Shown here: piece by piece, positions 10,323-20,510 of the stretch
Position numbering within the stretch: position 1 is the stretch's first letter
Layout: every line of letters begins with the position of its first letter
Assembly (NCBI GenBank): GCA_037127255.1
Contig: JBANSL010000013.1
Span: 18,248,688 to 18,312,687 of the forward strand
Direction: 5' to 3'
Origin: Persicaria tinctoria
Lineage: Eukaryota > Streptophyta > Magnoliopsida > Caryophyllales > Polygonaceae
DNA: 64,000 nucleotides
Position numbers and translations under genes: made by a program
Notes under the pieces: model-generated
Database searches by the model: none
Told to the model about the DNA's origin: nothing
The model's input: the letters and a program-made list of their open reading frames with translations, nothing else

Positions 10323-10475
10323 ATGGTGAGATCCAGTAAAATTTATCTCTTGTTGCTTTTCTTATTCTTGTCATCAATCGATCAGCTGCAATTTCGTATT
10401 CGATTTCTACTGCCTCAAGAACGTTTTGATGTATGTTCGCATTTCGGTGAATTACGAGGGAATAGTTTATGCTAG
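10323..10475 (+). CDS. Possible secreted small protein or first exon with signal peptide
   Basis: A 50-codon reading frame from the ATG at 10323 begins MVRSSKIYLLLLFLFLSSID: basic residues, then a 10-residue hydrophobic core, then small residues, the layout of a secretory signal peptide. After it come about 30 residues with no recognised motif and a stop. It could be the first exon of a longer secreted or receptor-type gene cut off by the Helitron at 10837, or a chance ORF. No promoter or neighbour supports it, so it is a weak call. Confidence 0.25.
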   Translation: MVRSSKIYLLLLFLFLSSIDQLQFRIRFLLPQERFDVCSHFGELRGNSLC

Positions 10476-10836
10476 GTTCCAAGAATTGTTTGCTTCACTG
10501 GATAAGTTTTTCTCTGCTGTTACCAATTTTATCTTATATTTTTGGTACTCGTTCTTGTTCACTCGATTTCGATGACAAGGCTTGGAGAAATATATTAGAT
10601 GAAATCTAATGTTATTTTTATCTTGATATCGGTGGAAGAAGATGAGGAAATATTTGTCAAATACTACGTATATATGTTTTATCTTATCTCCTAAACACAA
10701 TTAGGTTGAGTCTATTGACATGAATTCTGAGTAATAGTAATTAACATCTGGGATGCCAGGGTTTTGTTCCGAAAGCTCAATTTGGGGACACCTGATGGAT
10801 GGCAATAAGAGAAGGATACTTCTAGTTTGAATGTAA

Positions 10837-12217
10837 CTAGTCCTACACCCGCACGCCAATGGCGCGCAATTTAATTGTAAAGTTATGAATATTAAAAAAT
10901 AAAAAAAAATTGCTGACAAAAATACACATGTTAACGGTTAGAAAATAATAGAGTAAAATGTATAATACATAGTAGGTAAACGGTTGTGATGATTTCATAA
11001 ACGCCTACAAACTGCTCAGCCAAGGCAACCATTATTGTCATTTCAACATAGCAAATGAAGATAATAGAAAACGGTTGGGATGATTGACAATATTCAGTAC
11101 CGAGTGTATTATTTATAAGATAGTTGGACAAAAGTAAAAGGTAAAAAGATAATTAAGAAAAATCTTGTAGATCTTGTAGATAGAATCAAATAAAAATAGG
11201 GAAAACTAATTAAAATACCCCCACCTTTGGGGGTATGGTAAAAATATATCATCAACTTTTAAAAGTAATAAAAATATCCCGACCTTTGATATTAGTGGTA
11301 ATATATTACCACGAGTTTTCTCACAGGTCAAAAATGTTGACAATACATCATACGTTGATTTTTTACAAGGTTTTTTTTGGAAGGTTTCCTCAGGAAAACA
11401 AATAAAGAGTTGGACCGACTTCATACACCACGCCTTTTCCTCCCTCCTATTTTCGTGATCGCCTCTTGAGCTGTCTTTCGATCTTCGAGGCAACTCATAG
11501 TTCCTCTTCAATGACAATCTTCCTCCCTTGTGATCGGCTATATTGAGTTGTCTCTCTCACATCTTCTTCCTTTTTGATTCGTTCACGGACTTAGCTGAAT
11601 AAGTTTTTCCCCTCTTTTTTGTTGTTGTTGTTTTCGGTTTAGTTTTTTGTTGTCGGTTTGATGTTAGGAATAGTCGTGTTGTGTTAATTTGAGGCAATTT
11701 TGACTGGATTAGTTGCTTGGTTCAATCAACTTCATTTTTTTCGGGTTTAATTTTGTTGTCGTTGCATTTCCCACCCTAAGGAAACCGTTTAAGAAAACCC
11801 GATTTTAGTACTAATTTGTAAAAAGGCTTCCACACAGGCTGCCTTGTCAGAAACAAAATCAATGTAGGCTGCTTTGTCAGCATTTTTTTCCCATGAGAAA
11901 ACTCATGGTAATACGTTATCACTATCCTCAAAGGTCGGGATATTTTAATTACATTTGAAAGTTGAGGATATATTTTTACCATACCCCCAAAGGTGGGGGT
12001 ATTTTAATTAGTTTTCCCATAAAAATATTCCATAAATGGATATGCATTCAAAATTAAATTAACTAATTAGATTTTCGGTAAAAGGTAAAAGGAAGTAAGA
12101 TAATTAAGAATAATCATAAAGATATAAATTAAACTAACCATTTGAATTTTCGTGCATTAAAAAATGGGTGGATGAGTGAAAAAGAAATCAAAAGTATATA
12201 TTACATTAGATATCAGA
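10837..12217 (-). mobile_element. Non-autonomous Helitron (5' end uncertain)
   Basis: On the minus strand a GC-rich hairpin (GCGCCATTGGCG core) is followed by CGGGTGTAGGA and then CTAG (10837-10840) with T after it, the standard Helitron 3' terminus. The 5' end is placed at 12217 because the minus strand there reads A|TCTGATATCTAATG, similar to other Helitron starts in this window. That end is a guess. The body is AT-rich, lacks Rep/helicase and is interrupted by an 820-bp MULE. Confidence 0.45.
11199..12018. mobile_element. 820-bp MULE-type MITE with 9-bp target duplication
   Basis: Terminal inverted repeats start GGGAAAACTAATTAAAATAC and run about 125 bp (11199-11325 against 11890-12018). 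The perfect 9-bp direct repeat ataaaaata flanks it at 11190-11198 and 12019-12027. Long TIRs with a 9-bp duplication are diagnostic of Mutator-like transposition. The interior (about 11400-11760) is less AT-rich and could be captured DNA, but I cannot name a source. It is nested within the Helitron body. Confidence 0.85.
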
Positions 12218-12390
12218 TAGCAAAGTAGATATTTATATATTTAGGTAATATTGAAAGTGTGTACATGTTATCCTAAAAAGAATATAAATATGAACTATAA
12301 TTATAATAATGATCAAATCAATTAAGCTATTTTATGCGATAGTTGACTTACCAAAAGCATATGTTAATTATCATAAAAAAGGACATGATA

Positions 12391-12551
12391 TTATATCCCC
12401 GCGCTATGTCGTGATTTTTTATAAATAAAAGCTTAGTAATATATTAATTTAATATTATAAAATAATAGCAAAAGTTAAGATAATTAAATGTTTTGAATTA
12501 AACTCATTGGTTGAAAAGGAAATTAAAGTATTATATATAGATATATATAGA
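12391..12551 (-). mobile_element. Mini-Helitron (about 160 bp), 3' tip decayed
   Basis: The minus strand starts A|TCTATATATATCTATATATA. It then runs parallel to the last 170 bp of the plus-strand Helitron ending at 43626 (shared GAGTTTAATT, TTTAATTATCT, TTATTTAT, and the hairpin followed by GCGGGGAT). The expected CTAG is replaced by ATATC. It is a very short Helitron derivative, or the terminal module of a larger one. Confidence 0.5.
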
Positions 12552-13075
12552 TACATATTACTAATATTAATTTTATGTTTCCTTATTATTAATTTTTTTT
12601 TTTGAATTAATCCCATTGTTTTTTTTAAACTACTAAAATTGTAATTTAGGCTAAAGTGATTGGTTAAAAGCCTAGAATTAAGGAGAGGCTGACATGTCAT
12701 CGCTAAGCCTTTTGTTTTAATAGTTAGTAATAGATTGACGATAGGGAAGGCCGAAAGGGAGAGGGGAACTGGGCGCTGTTGCACGTTGAAACCAAGTTGG
12801 CAATACCACCTTCAACTCTCATTTGAGAACCCCTACGTACGCTTAGTACGGTGCGATTTCCTTGGAGATTTCCGATCCGGTGGGTGAGTTTGTTTCACGG
12901 TGAGGCAATCCGGCAAGGGTGTTCCCTCACGGAAAGTATTGGCCATCCTCACGAGGCCAACACCGGCTGGGTTTGTCGCCTTTACTCAATCTCCGGCATA
13001 TCAAGGGCAGTTTTAGGTGGTTGGCGACGGTTTTCAGCTGATAACCGCCAGTACCTTCTGTCCGGGAGCAGTTCT
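12552..13075. other. Unassigned segment next to truncated copia
   Basis: 12552-12780 is AT-rich. 12785-13075 is GC-richer with a plus ORF (12851-13120) that resembles nothing I know. It abuts the copia reverse transcriptase exactly where YVDD should continue, so it is either foreign filler at a deletion junction or the older target DNA. Confidence 0.4.
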
Positions 13076-13616
13076 CAACATAGACTAGAGCCAACACCTG
13101 TCCCTTGTCCGCTGATTTGATGAACAAACTGTAATCATTCTTGGATTGATTAAAACCAAGAGATATCAACAACTGTGTCAATTCAGTATTCCACTGCCTT
13201 GATGCCTGTTTAAGGCCATATAATGATTTATGCAACTTGCACACAACACCTGGTTGTGTTGAATAACCCTCTGGAGGTTGCATATACACTTCTTCCTCCA
13301 ATTCACCATGTAAGAAGGCATTGTTGATGTCAAGTTGATACACTACCCACTCTTTCTTTACTGCTAAAGAAAACACAAGTCTCACAGTTGGCAACTTTGC
13401 AACTGGTGAGAAAGTATGTTTGTAATCTTTGCCTTCGACCTGAGTGTACCCTTTAGCCACTAATCTGGCCTTATACCTCTCAACAGACCCATCTGGGTTA
13501 TACTTGATCTTATACACCCTTCTACATCCTATAGGCTTGTGACCAGGTGATAGATGTGTAAGTGTCCAAGTCTGATTCTGCTTAAGAGCTGACAGTTCCT
13601 TGCTCATAGCTTCTTG
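13076..13616 (-). pseudogene. Copia reverse transcriptase, truncated at YVDD
   Basis: The minus frame from 13607 carries standard copia RT landmarks in order: [88 protein letters not shown] and finally LALVYV. The two catalytic Asp after YV are absent because homology ends there. The frame then reads into unrelated DNA. The part at 14189-13617 is the linker between integrase and RT. Confidence 0.85.
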
Positions 13617-14116
13617 CTAAAAAGAACTCTTAACTGCTTCTCTGTAGGACCCAGGTTCAGGTATGCTCACCATATTAGAGAAGGAATTTACAAATTTACC
13701 ATCATACTGATTCAGATCACCCAAAACCTTAGCCAAGAAAACACTGGATTTCCTATGAGTCACAGCACTGCAAACATAGTCATTGAACCTCCCAGGCCTA
13801 TTCACTTGCCTGCCAAATCTTCTTAAGGGTGGAAACTCCACCTCATCAAGCACTGCTTGATTCTCTCCACCTCCTTGGATGGGCATTCTCCAAGGGGAGT
13901 TGTTAGCTGATTGATCAGAAGTGGACACATCAATCTGTAACCTACCTTCATAAGGTGAATCAAGACCACTTGCACCATGATTAGGTCTGTAATGGTGATC
14001 TTCAACTCCAGTTGCAGGATTAACAAGGGGCAATGAACCCTCTTGAACTTTCCTGTGGCACTCTCTTACATTCTCTCTGTAAGGGAACACTTCCTCATTA
14101 AAAACAACATCTCTGC

Positions 14117-15519
14117 TTACAAAAATCTGCTTTGTCTGCAAGTCCAGTAACCTGTATCCCTTTTTCCCATGAGGGTAACTGAGAAACACACATCTCCTTC
14201 TTGTGCTTTAAACTTGTCCCTCTTTGAGTGATTCACAGGAGCATAGCAAAGACATCCTACAATCCTTAGATCATCATAAGACACCTTCCTTTTGAACAAC
14301 ACTTCAACATGTGCCTTCCATTGTAACAGTGCAGTTGGTAACTTGTTGATTACATGTATGGTAGCTAGTATACATTCACTCCATAAGTACAATGGGAGAT
14401 TAGCATGGATTCTCATTGCCCTGGCTGTCTCCACTAGATGTCTGTGCTTTCTTTCTACCCTTCCATTCTGTTGAGGTGTGTATAAAACACTCCTCTGGTG
14501 CATTATCCCATTTGTGACAAAGAAATCCGAGCAATCCCTATTTACAATCTCAGTCTCATTATCACTTCTGACACATTTAACTCTCCTTCCAAACATTGTC
14601 TCAACATATTTAGCAAAGTTCTTAATCATACTACACACCTCCCATTTTCCCTTCATCGGGAAGGTCCATGTAGCGCTGCTATGGTCATCCACAACAGTTA
14701 AAAAATATTTTGCTCCTCTAATGCTTGTTGTCCTATAAGGACCCCATACATCAACATGTATTAAATCAAAAAAATCACTAGCTCTAGAATCACTTAATTG
14801 AAAGGGCATCCTATGATGCTTAGCCCTGCTATGGTCATACTACACACCTCCCATTTTCCCTTCATCGGGAAGGTCCATGTAGCCCTGCTATGGCCATCCA
14901 CAACAGTTAAAAAATAATTTGCTCCTCTAATGCTTGTTGTCCTATAAGGACCCCATACATCAACATGTATTAAATCAAAAAAATCATTGGCTCTAGAATC
15001 ACTTAATTGAAAGGGCATCCTATGATGCTTATCAAGGTTGCAAGTATCATAAAACATGTCATTCATATTAAAATGACTTAAATGATCCATATGTCTTAAT
15101 TTAGACAAAGAAGTATGCCCAAGTCTAGCATGATGCATATGTAAATCTAACTTTGCAGAAGTAAAAACTGAAGGTGATGATCTGCAACTGATGAACTCAT
15201 CATTCTTCAAATGCAGCACCTTGTACATGCCATTCCTTATGTATCCTTTCAGCAAAATCCCCTTACATCGAGGGCCCTGTAAAACACATTCACTCTTGTC
15301 AAACACTGCCCTGAAGTCTGAATTGTCAACCAGCTTACCAACAGATAAGAGGTTGTGTTTAAAACCAGGAACATACAAAACATTTTGCAAAATGACCTCC
15401 CGGGACAAGAGTACTCTCCCTGATCCAGTCACTAGAATAATATGCCCATCTGGCATCCCAACATAAAAGGGTTGGGTCAATCTCTTCTTATCTGAGACCA
15501 GTCTTTCATCATTGACCAT
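14117..15519 (-). pseudogene. Copia integrase with GAG-pre-integrase domain, interrupted by duplication
   Basis: The upstream part (15519-14794) contains the GAG-pre-integrase signature MHHARLGHTSLSKLRHMDHL and the first half of the integrase core (IHVDVWGPYRTTS, first catalytic Asp). The downstream part (14809-14117) repeats that half and continues through RSDNETE (second Asp) and TPQQNGRVERKHR (catalytic Glu), then a KRDKF segment. Catalytic residues of the DDE triad are all visible, but a direct duplication splits the frame and inserts a second copy of the first half. The integrase would join cDNA to host DNA; here it cannot be made intact. Confidence 0.8.
14629..15031. repeat. Direct duplication inside copia integrase (209-bp offset)
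   Basis: 14629-14822 and 14838-15031 are nearly identical (a handful of substitutions) and offset by 209 bp. The joining 15 bp (GCCCTGCTATGGTCA) resembles CTGCTATGGTCAT within each copy (14680, 14885), suggesting a microhomology-mediated or strand-switch duplication. Confidence 0.85.
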
Positions 15520-15992
15520 ATGGTCAGTAGCACCTTTTCAATAATCCATTCCACACCTATTTCTTCTTTACTCATAGTGTCAAGAGTAGCAAAACAGTGT
15601 TTACCTGCAAAATTTGCTATATTAGGTGACTCAATCTGATTCTTCCCTTTCATCATCTTCATAACCTCTTGACACACTACATTAACAAGACCTTTGTCAA
15701 GGCCTCCATCTCCTGTATTTCTTTGACCTTTCTCATCTTCAAGTGGCGTGTCCTGGTCATGCACTCCCAATAAGTTAGCAACTGGCTTCATGTTATCCTT
15801 TGGTCTTTGCCACCACTCTGGATATCCATGAATTTTGAAGCATTGCTCCATCAAATGTCCCCTCTGCTTGCAAAAACTGCATTTTCTGTTTGACTTGTCA
15901 GTTTGATCACCATAATTTCCATAGTTCCTAAATCTGTCATTCCTAGGTTGAGTTTCCCTTCTGAAGTCCCTTCTATCTTGACTTGCACCACT
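15477..15992 (-). pseudogene. Copia gag zinc knuckle and following region
   Basis: The minus strand encodes CSFCKQRGHLMEQC (about 15848-15889), a perfect C-x2-C-x4-H-x4-C nucleic-acid-binding knuckle, followed by FKIHGYPEWW, a copia hallmark. The frame runs on to 15477 with no clear protease motif: a DTMSKE segment sits where the D-S/T-G motif would be expected, so the protease looks decayed. Confidence 0.75.
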
Positions 15993-16834
15993 CTAGTAGT
16001 TTCCTGACTGACCATAGCTCTTTGTGAAAGACTTTTTGCCTTGTCTATTCACTGCTAGAGCACTAGAATCTTGAGAGGATGCTCCTGAGTTGGAACCATC
16101 CTTTTGACTACTTTCTGCATGACTACCAAGGTAATAGGCCCTGTTCAGATTAGGCATAGGATCAGTGGAAAAAATCTGACTTCTAACACCCTCGTACGAG
16201 TCATTTAAGCCCATAAAAAATGCATCAATCTGTTCTTCATCTCCAGATCATGCATCTTCTTCTGAAGGTCACATCTGTAGTTAGCAATTCCACCACACAC
16301 ACAAACTGGAATCCCTTCCAGAACTTAGAGTTGGTCCCAAATAATCTTCAATCTATTAAAGTATTCAGAGATAGATAATCCTCCCTGCACTATAAGACTC
16401 AGTTTCTTCCTCAGTTTGTAAATAAGTGGCCCATTAGGCTGACCATACCTTTCGGCTATTTCATCCCACAGCTGTTTAGCATAGTCTACCTAAACAAAAC
16501 TTTCCTTGATTGAACTCGTCATTAAGTTCAACAACCAACACCTTACCATAAAATCAGCTCTCATTCATTTATGAGATTCCAAAGAACCCTCTAGGAGAGG
16601 CTTAATACAAGTACCATCAATGAAACCCAGTTTGTTTTTAGCTCCAAGAGCCATCATAACTCCTCTCATCCAGGGAAGGAAGTTAACCCCATCAAACACT
16701 GTGGTTACCAGTTGAGCCCCTGAATGATCAGAGTTCGCTAAGAATAAGGGGTCACCAAAGTTACCTTGAGTCTCCAGTGTACCAAGACTAGCAGGTGGTG
16801 GATTTCCATTTCCAGGTGCATTGTTTTCGGCCAT
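15993..16834 (-). pseudogene. Copia gag, N-terminal and middle part
   Basis: The ATG at 16834 gives MAENNAPGNGNPPPASLGTL and a segment ending FDGVNFLPWMRGVMMALGAK, the usual start of copia Gag (UBN2-type, with an N-x-x-P-W motif). The frame stops at 16565. Further Gag-like sequence in shifted frames continues to 15993, including MGLNDSYEGVRSQIFSTDP and PNLNRAYYL, typical of the second half of copia Gag. Gag forms the virus-like particle. At least one stop and one frameshift break it. Confidence 0.75.
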
Positions 16835-16880
16835 GGATCTTCAAGACATCACAGCAGAAACACTTACAATTGAATATCTC

Positions 16881-16892
16881 GCTCTGATACCA
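16881..16892 (-). promoter_or_regulatory. Copia primer binding site
   Basis: The minus strand reads TGGTATCAGAGC, complementary to the 3' end of plant initiator methionine tRNA and the usual copia minus-strand primer site. It directly follows the LTR end (...TTTTACA). Confidence 0.85.
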
Positions 16893-17215
16893 TGTAAAAG
16901 AAGGATTTTGATGGTAAAATCAGATTGGCAGAGGCTAGATCTGTCTAAGAACGAAAATGGAAATCAATCAATGAAGTAATGAAGAAGATGGATCAAAATG
17001 GGCAAGCTTCATCTAGGGTTTTCCCCTGACAGCTGAGCTGCATTCATTTATTCTCACAAGTCTCAAAATAACAGTAAAGAGGGCTATAAATACCCTGTAC
17101 AGCTGGGCAATATTTGTCCTTATTCGGGTATGAAACGCAGTGCTGAAGTAAGGAAAATGAAATGCATATTAAGCTAGCTAAAAGAGATTAACTAACTAAA
17201 ATGCTTATATCATGA
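16893..17215 (-). repeat. Copia 5' LTR (outer boundary uncertain)
   Basis: The inner border is fixed by the primer binding site. A TATA-like GGTATTTATAGCC lies at about 17083-17095 on the minus strand. The outer border is between about 17165 and 17215, where TG dinucleotides occur on the minus strand. No second LTR exists for comparison. Confidence 0.5.
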
Positions 17216-17329
17216 AGATCTTAATAGGGTGCTTTGGTGAATGGGAAGAAAGGGTGTGTAAGGTGGTGTTGATGCTCAAGGACTAGTGCAGCATACTGTG
17301 TTACCTCAAGTTGCTATTTATTGGGGATC

Positions 17330-17905
17330 AAGTGCGAGCTCAGTCGGTACGTGGTGCCCAATGCTTGGGCTCATCGATCGCATAAGGTGTTCATGAATTC
17401 AGGTTATGTAGTAAGTACTGTGGCAGCTGGGTGCACCCAAAACTTGCACTCGTTGCAATTGCGCAAAGTACGCATATATAAGCATAAGGTAAACACGTAT
17501 TGTGTACACAAGGTAGATAACGTACCCATAAACCCTCAGACTGAGTGCATTTTTGCCAGCCTTGAAGGAATGACAGCAGATCCGGCAGCACCTGAACCGC
17601 TTCTTAGTCTGGAGTTCAAGCTCATGCTCCAGGTGTGAAGGTAGCTAGAGAGTCTCGTGGGATGTTTAGCACACACTGGGTGAACATTGACGTCGCAATG
17701 AGTGCATTTGTAGCGCCTCTCCATGCCAGTGGTGAAGCAATATTCACACTGAAACTCCTGATTAGAGTACACATCCCCGACCAACCTGGTGATCTTGCAG
17801 TTGATGGACAAACGTGGTAAATGGTAATGCTGGTTTCGCTGGAAGCGGCGCTGGGGGTAGGGGAATTAAGGAGCTTGTCCAACAATGATAGCCATACCTC
17901 CAGAG
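17330..17905 (-). pseudogene. DC1-domain gene copy 2, broken
   Basis: Minus-strand sequence parallels copy 3 from its central region on. The frame at 17811 reads DVYSNQEFQCEYCFTTGMER, then RYKCTHCDVNVHPVCAKHPT (a good C1-type Cys/His pattern) and RLSSYLH. A net frame change at about 17630 (TGGAGCATGAG against copy 3 GCAGCATGAG) follows. A remnant of exon 2 (ACTTGCACTCGTTGCAATTG region) is at 17400-17470. The N-terminal half is missing beyond about 17905, and its 5' flank turns up at 20400-20510. A pseudogene cut by insertion and deletion. Confidence 0.8.
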
Positions 17906-18488
17906 TACAGAGCAAACAACTTAATGAATGTATGCATATATAACCTCGCCTTAGTGATTAACATATATATGGTATAACACTATAACCCTTGACCGAGATA
18001 ACAGACACTGATTCAAAATATCAAGAACAAGTTCAGTAACATCCTTCTTGACGATATGTCAATACTTTTGGTCAAACAAATTAAATACTAGCATGTCATT
18101 CGGTTCCGGAGCTTTTATATGGAATGCATGGAGAAAATGACAGATTAATTTATGAACCCTGTTAATTGTTATGCTTTTGTCTTCCGAATGCTTTATTCTG
18201 GAAAACTTTCGTGTTTCAATCACCATACTTGAACTTGTTTGCTCGTGTCCTTTTGAAACCATAAACTCTCATCCTTATCCATGAGTTTCTTCTCTTTTTG
18301 CTCTAGCTCTCACCTCTCTCAAACTAGGTTGCCCGACATGCTCTTGCTTACCTCGGCAAGCCTCTCTCAGACTCTCAGATCGACTAGCTAGCGGCTCAAT
18401 TTATTTTAACTTATATTGATTCACAAATTAAACCATATATTATCAATCAATATAAAATATACATGAATGTGTGTGCGTGTGCAAATAA
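17906..18488. other. Insertion DNA within DC1 copy 2, no gene recognised
   Basis: AT-rich sequence separating the DC1 copy 2 body from its 5' flank. Short ORFs (for example 18059-18262 minus) have no recognisable motif. Confidence 0.35.
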
Positions 18489-18542
18489 ACCATCATTTAG
18501 TTTTATTAGATAGATAAATACCTAATAAAACTAAATGATGGT
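18489..18542. repeat. Perfect hairpin, 21-bp arms
   Basis: 18489-18509 (ACCATCATTTAGTTTTATTA...) is exactly complementary to 18522-18542 across a 12-nt loop (ATAGATAAATAC). It may be a tiny foldback MITE or a recent inverted duplication. Confidence 0.85.
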
Positions 18543-18636
18543 CTTAACGTTTATATATATGGGAAATTTATATTTAAGGAAATTCTAATAATACATAATT
18601 TAAATATAATTTTTTAGATATTATAATTTATTATTA

Positions 18637-18639
<3 letters not shown>

Positions 18640-18717
<78 letters not shown>
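18640..18717. repeat. (TA)n microsatellite, about 78 bp
   Basis: Uninterrupted TA dinucleotides, about 39 units. Confidence 0.95.
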
Positions 18718-18720
<3 letters not shown>

Positions 18721-18900
18721 TGGGATAACGGTGTAGATAGCGAGCTGTTATATAAAATAAAGAAAATAAAAAAAAATGAAATTGAAGTGGATTGTCAATT
18801 TTATCCTTAACCATACTTTTGCTCTTATGACACCATGTGGCACAATTTTTTGTGAAGAGGTTGCTTCACATTTTATAAGTATTAAGGTTGGATAACCATT

Positions 18901-19448
18901 TCATGTATATAATATATTAAAACAGAGACCTGGAGTCTCTTCTGGTGCAATTCACCTATATGTTATTTTCTGGTGCAATCTGATCTGGATTTTTTGACAT
19001 GTCAATTAATGATTATCCAATATATTTAAGTCACGTTAGACAATGATCTCATCTATTTTATCCACGTGTCATCCTATATATGTGTCCATCTCATATCTTA
19101 AGTGATTACAAAATCTATCATTTTACCATGAGTTATTTTATAAATATTGTACCTTGAATTATTTTATGTTATTCTTTAAAATTGATTATTTTAGTTCATT
19201 ATATCTAATTATAAGATTTTATTCTGAATTAATTATCTACTGAACAATAAAATCTTATCATCAGAATATTTGTATTGATTTTCAACCTCATATCTTAAAT
19301 CGTTACAAAACATATTATTTTTATGATTTCTTGAATTTTTTTATTAAAAAATTTCAAATAAATATTTTAATCTTCACGTAAATTTTTTTTAATATAATAA
19401 AATATAATTTATTAATAAAACACAAAAAGTGCTGGTAACAAATACTAG
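18901..19448 (+). mobile_element. Possible non-autonomous Helitron
   Basis: The 3' end reads ACAAAAAGTGCTGGTAACAA then ATACTAG|T (CTAG at 19445-19448). This resembles the terminus at 40439 (GCACAAAAGTGCGGGTAC...CTAG). The 5' end is placed at TCATGTATATAATATATTA (18901), which leads into AAAACAGAGACC-TGGAGTCTCT, a style seen at other Helitron starts here. The base before TC is T, not A, so the 5' end is doubtful. Confidence 0.35.
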
Positions 19449-20399
19449 TTTCTAAAGTAAATAAGGGCTTAATTTTTACAATACCCTTAAGCAGCAGAAA
19501 GTAGAATAAAATAGGGCACATATATGAGAAAGATTTCACACATGCGCACACACATGGGATAGATCTCAGGTAAGCAGGTCTTACTGTGTAATTTGTGAGC
19601 AAATTTACAATTTCAGATTAATAAGATCAAACGACTAAGATTAAAAGTAACTACGAAGGGTGGCATTATTCATAGGTATCAAGAGATTATTCGTATGTAC
19701 ATACATATGAAAAATCATTTATATATTAAATACAAATAATTAAACTTACATACGAATAATTACATTATTATGTAAGAATAATTGTTTAGTACCTACGAAT
19801 AATTTTATGCTTACAAATTACATCGTAAGGGCTGCTTACATGAGATCCAACCAATATATATATATAGGCACTTTCCGATGAAATAATTTTTACCATGTAA
19901 TGTGGGGACAAATATGAGCCGTTAGATCTAAAAGAATTAAGGCTTACAATTTTTTTTGAAAAAAAACATGTAACTACTTAGTATTCACATTTAACGTTAA
20001 ATATGAATACTAATTGGTTAAACGCTTAAAACTTGTAACCATCAACTATATATTATTCACCAAATATAATAATATTCATATTTAATGACATAATTAGTCA
20101 AATATAAATTGTTAATTATTCATATTTTACAAACAAATAAAAATTTATTATTACATATTACTATTCATATTTAAAATTGTAACTCCGTTCCGACGCGCTA
20201 GGAAAGAGGCCGGGTCGTTAGCGTGTTTCCTAATTCTTATTTGCTTCAAAAAAAAATATTTAAAAATGTAACAAATATAAAAAGTAGTTGGTTATACAAT
20301 TAATTATTTTTTATTTTTTCAATCAATCTCCTTCCTTCGTTTTTATGATCCAAAAGTCCCCAATTGTTCCCTCATTATATGATAAAGGATCTCCTCGTT
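19449..20399. other. AT-rich insertion DNA
   Basis: No gene. ACGAATAATT and TATTCATATTTAA-type words recur at 19690-19810 and 19980-20170, suggesting old repeats I cannot classify. A GC-rich patch at 20188-20226 stands out but has no clear fold. Confidence 0.35.
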
Positions 20400-20510
20400 T
20401 GAAAGTTATTCTATGTAATCAGCTAGCTAAACTCCTATACATCTTGTACTACTAGAGATTGAATTGGCTAACATTCATGAATTAAGCAAGTTGGAGGTCT
20501 TCCGATCCAA
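20400..20510 (-). promoter_or_regulatory. Displaced 5' flank of DC1 copy 2
   Basis: TGTAATCAGCTAGCTAAACT, CATCTTGTACTACTAGAGAT, TGAATTGGCTAACATTCATG and GCAAGTTGGAG match, in order, the 5' flank of the intact DC1 gene (38290-38370). Its own gene body now starts 2.5 kb away at 17905. Confidence 0.7.

Larger units (their letters stand above)
13076..17215 (-). mobile_element. Ty1-copia retrotransposon, 3'-truncated
   Basis: In minus-strand order there is a 5' LTR (about 17215-16893), a primer binding site (16892-16881), gag, a CCHC knuckle, an integrase and a reverse transcriptase that stops at YV of the YVDD motif (about 13076). This gag-IN-RT order defines Ty1-copia. RNase H, the polypurine tract and the 3' LTR are missing, so LTR boundaries and target duplication cannot be checked. 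The coding region has stops, frameshifts and a 209-bp internal duplication; the element is dead. The DC1 pseudogene starts just beyond its 5' LTR. Confidence 0.85.

Noticed and set aside
18614..18814. ORF of repeated Ile-Tyr
   Set aside because: It is translation of the TA microsatellite.
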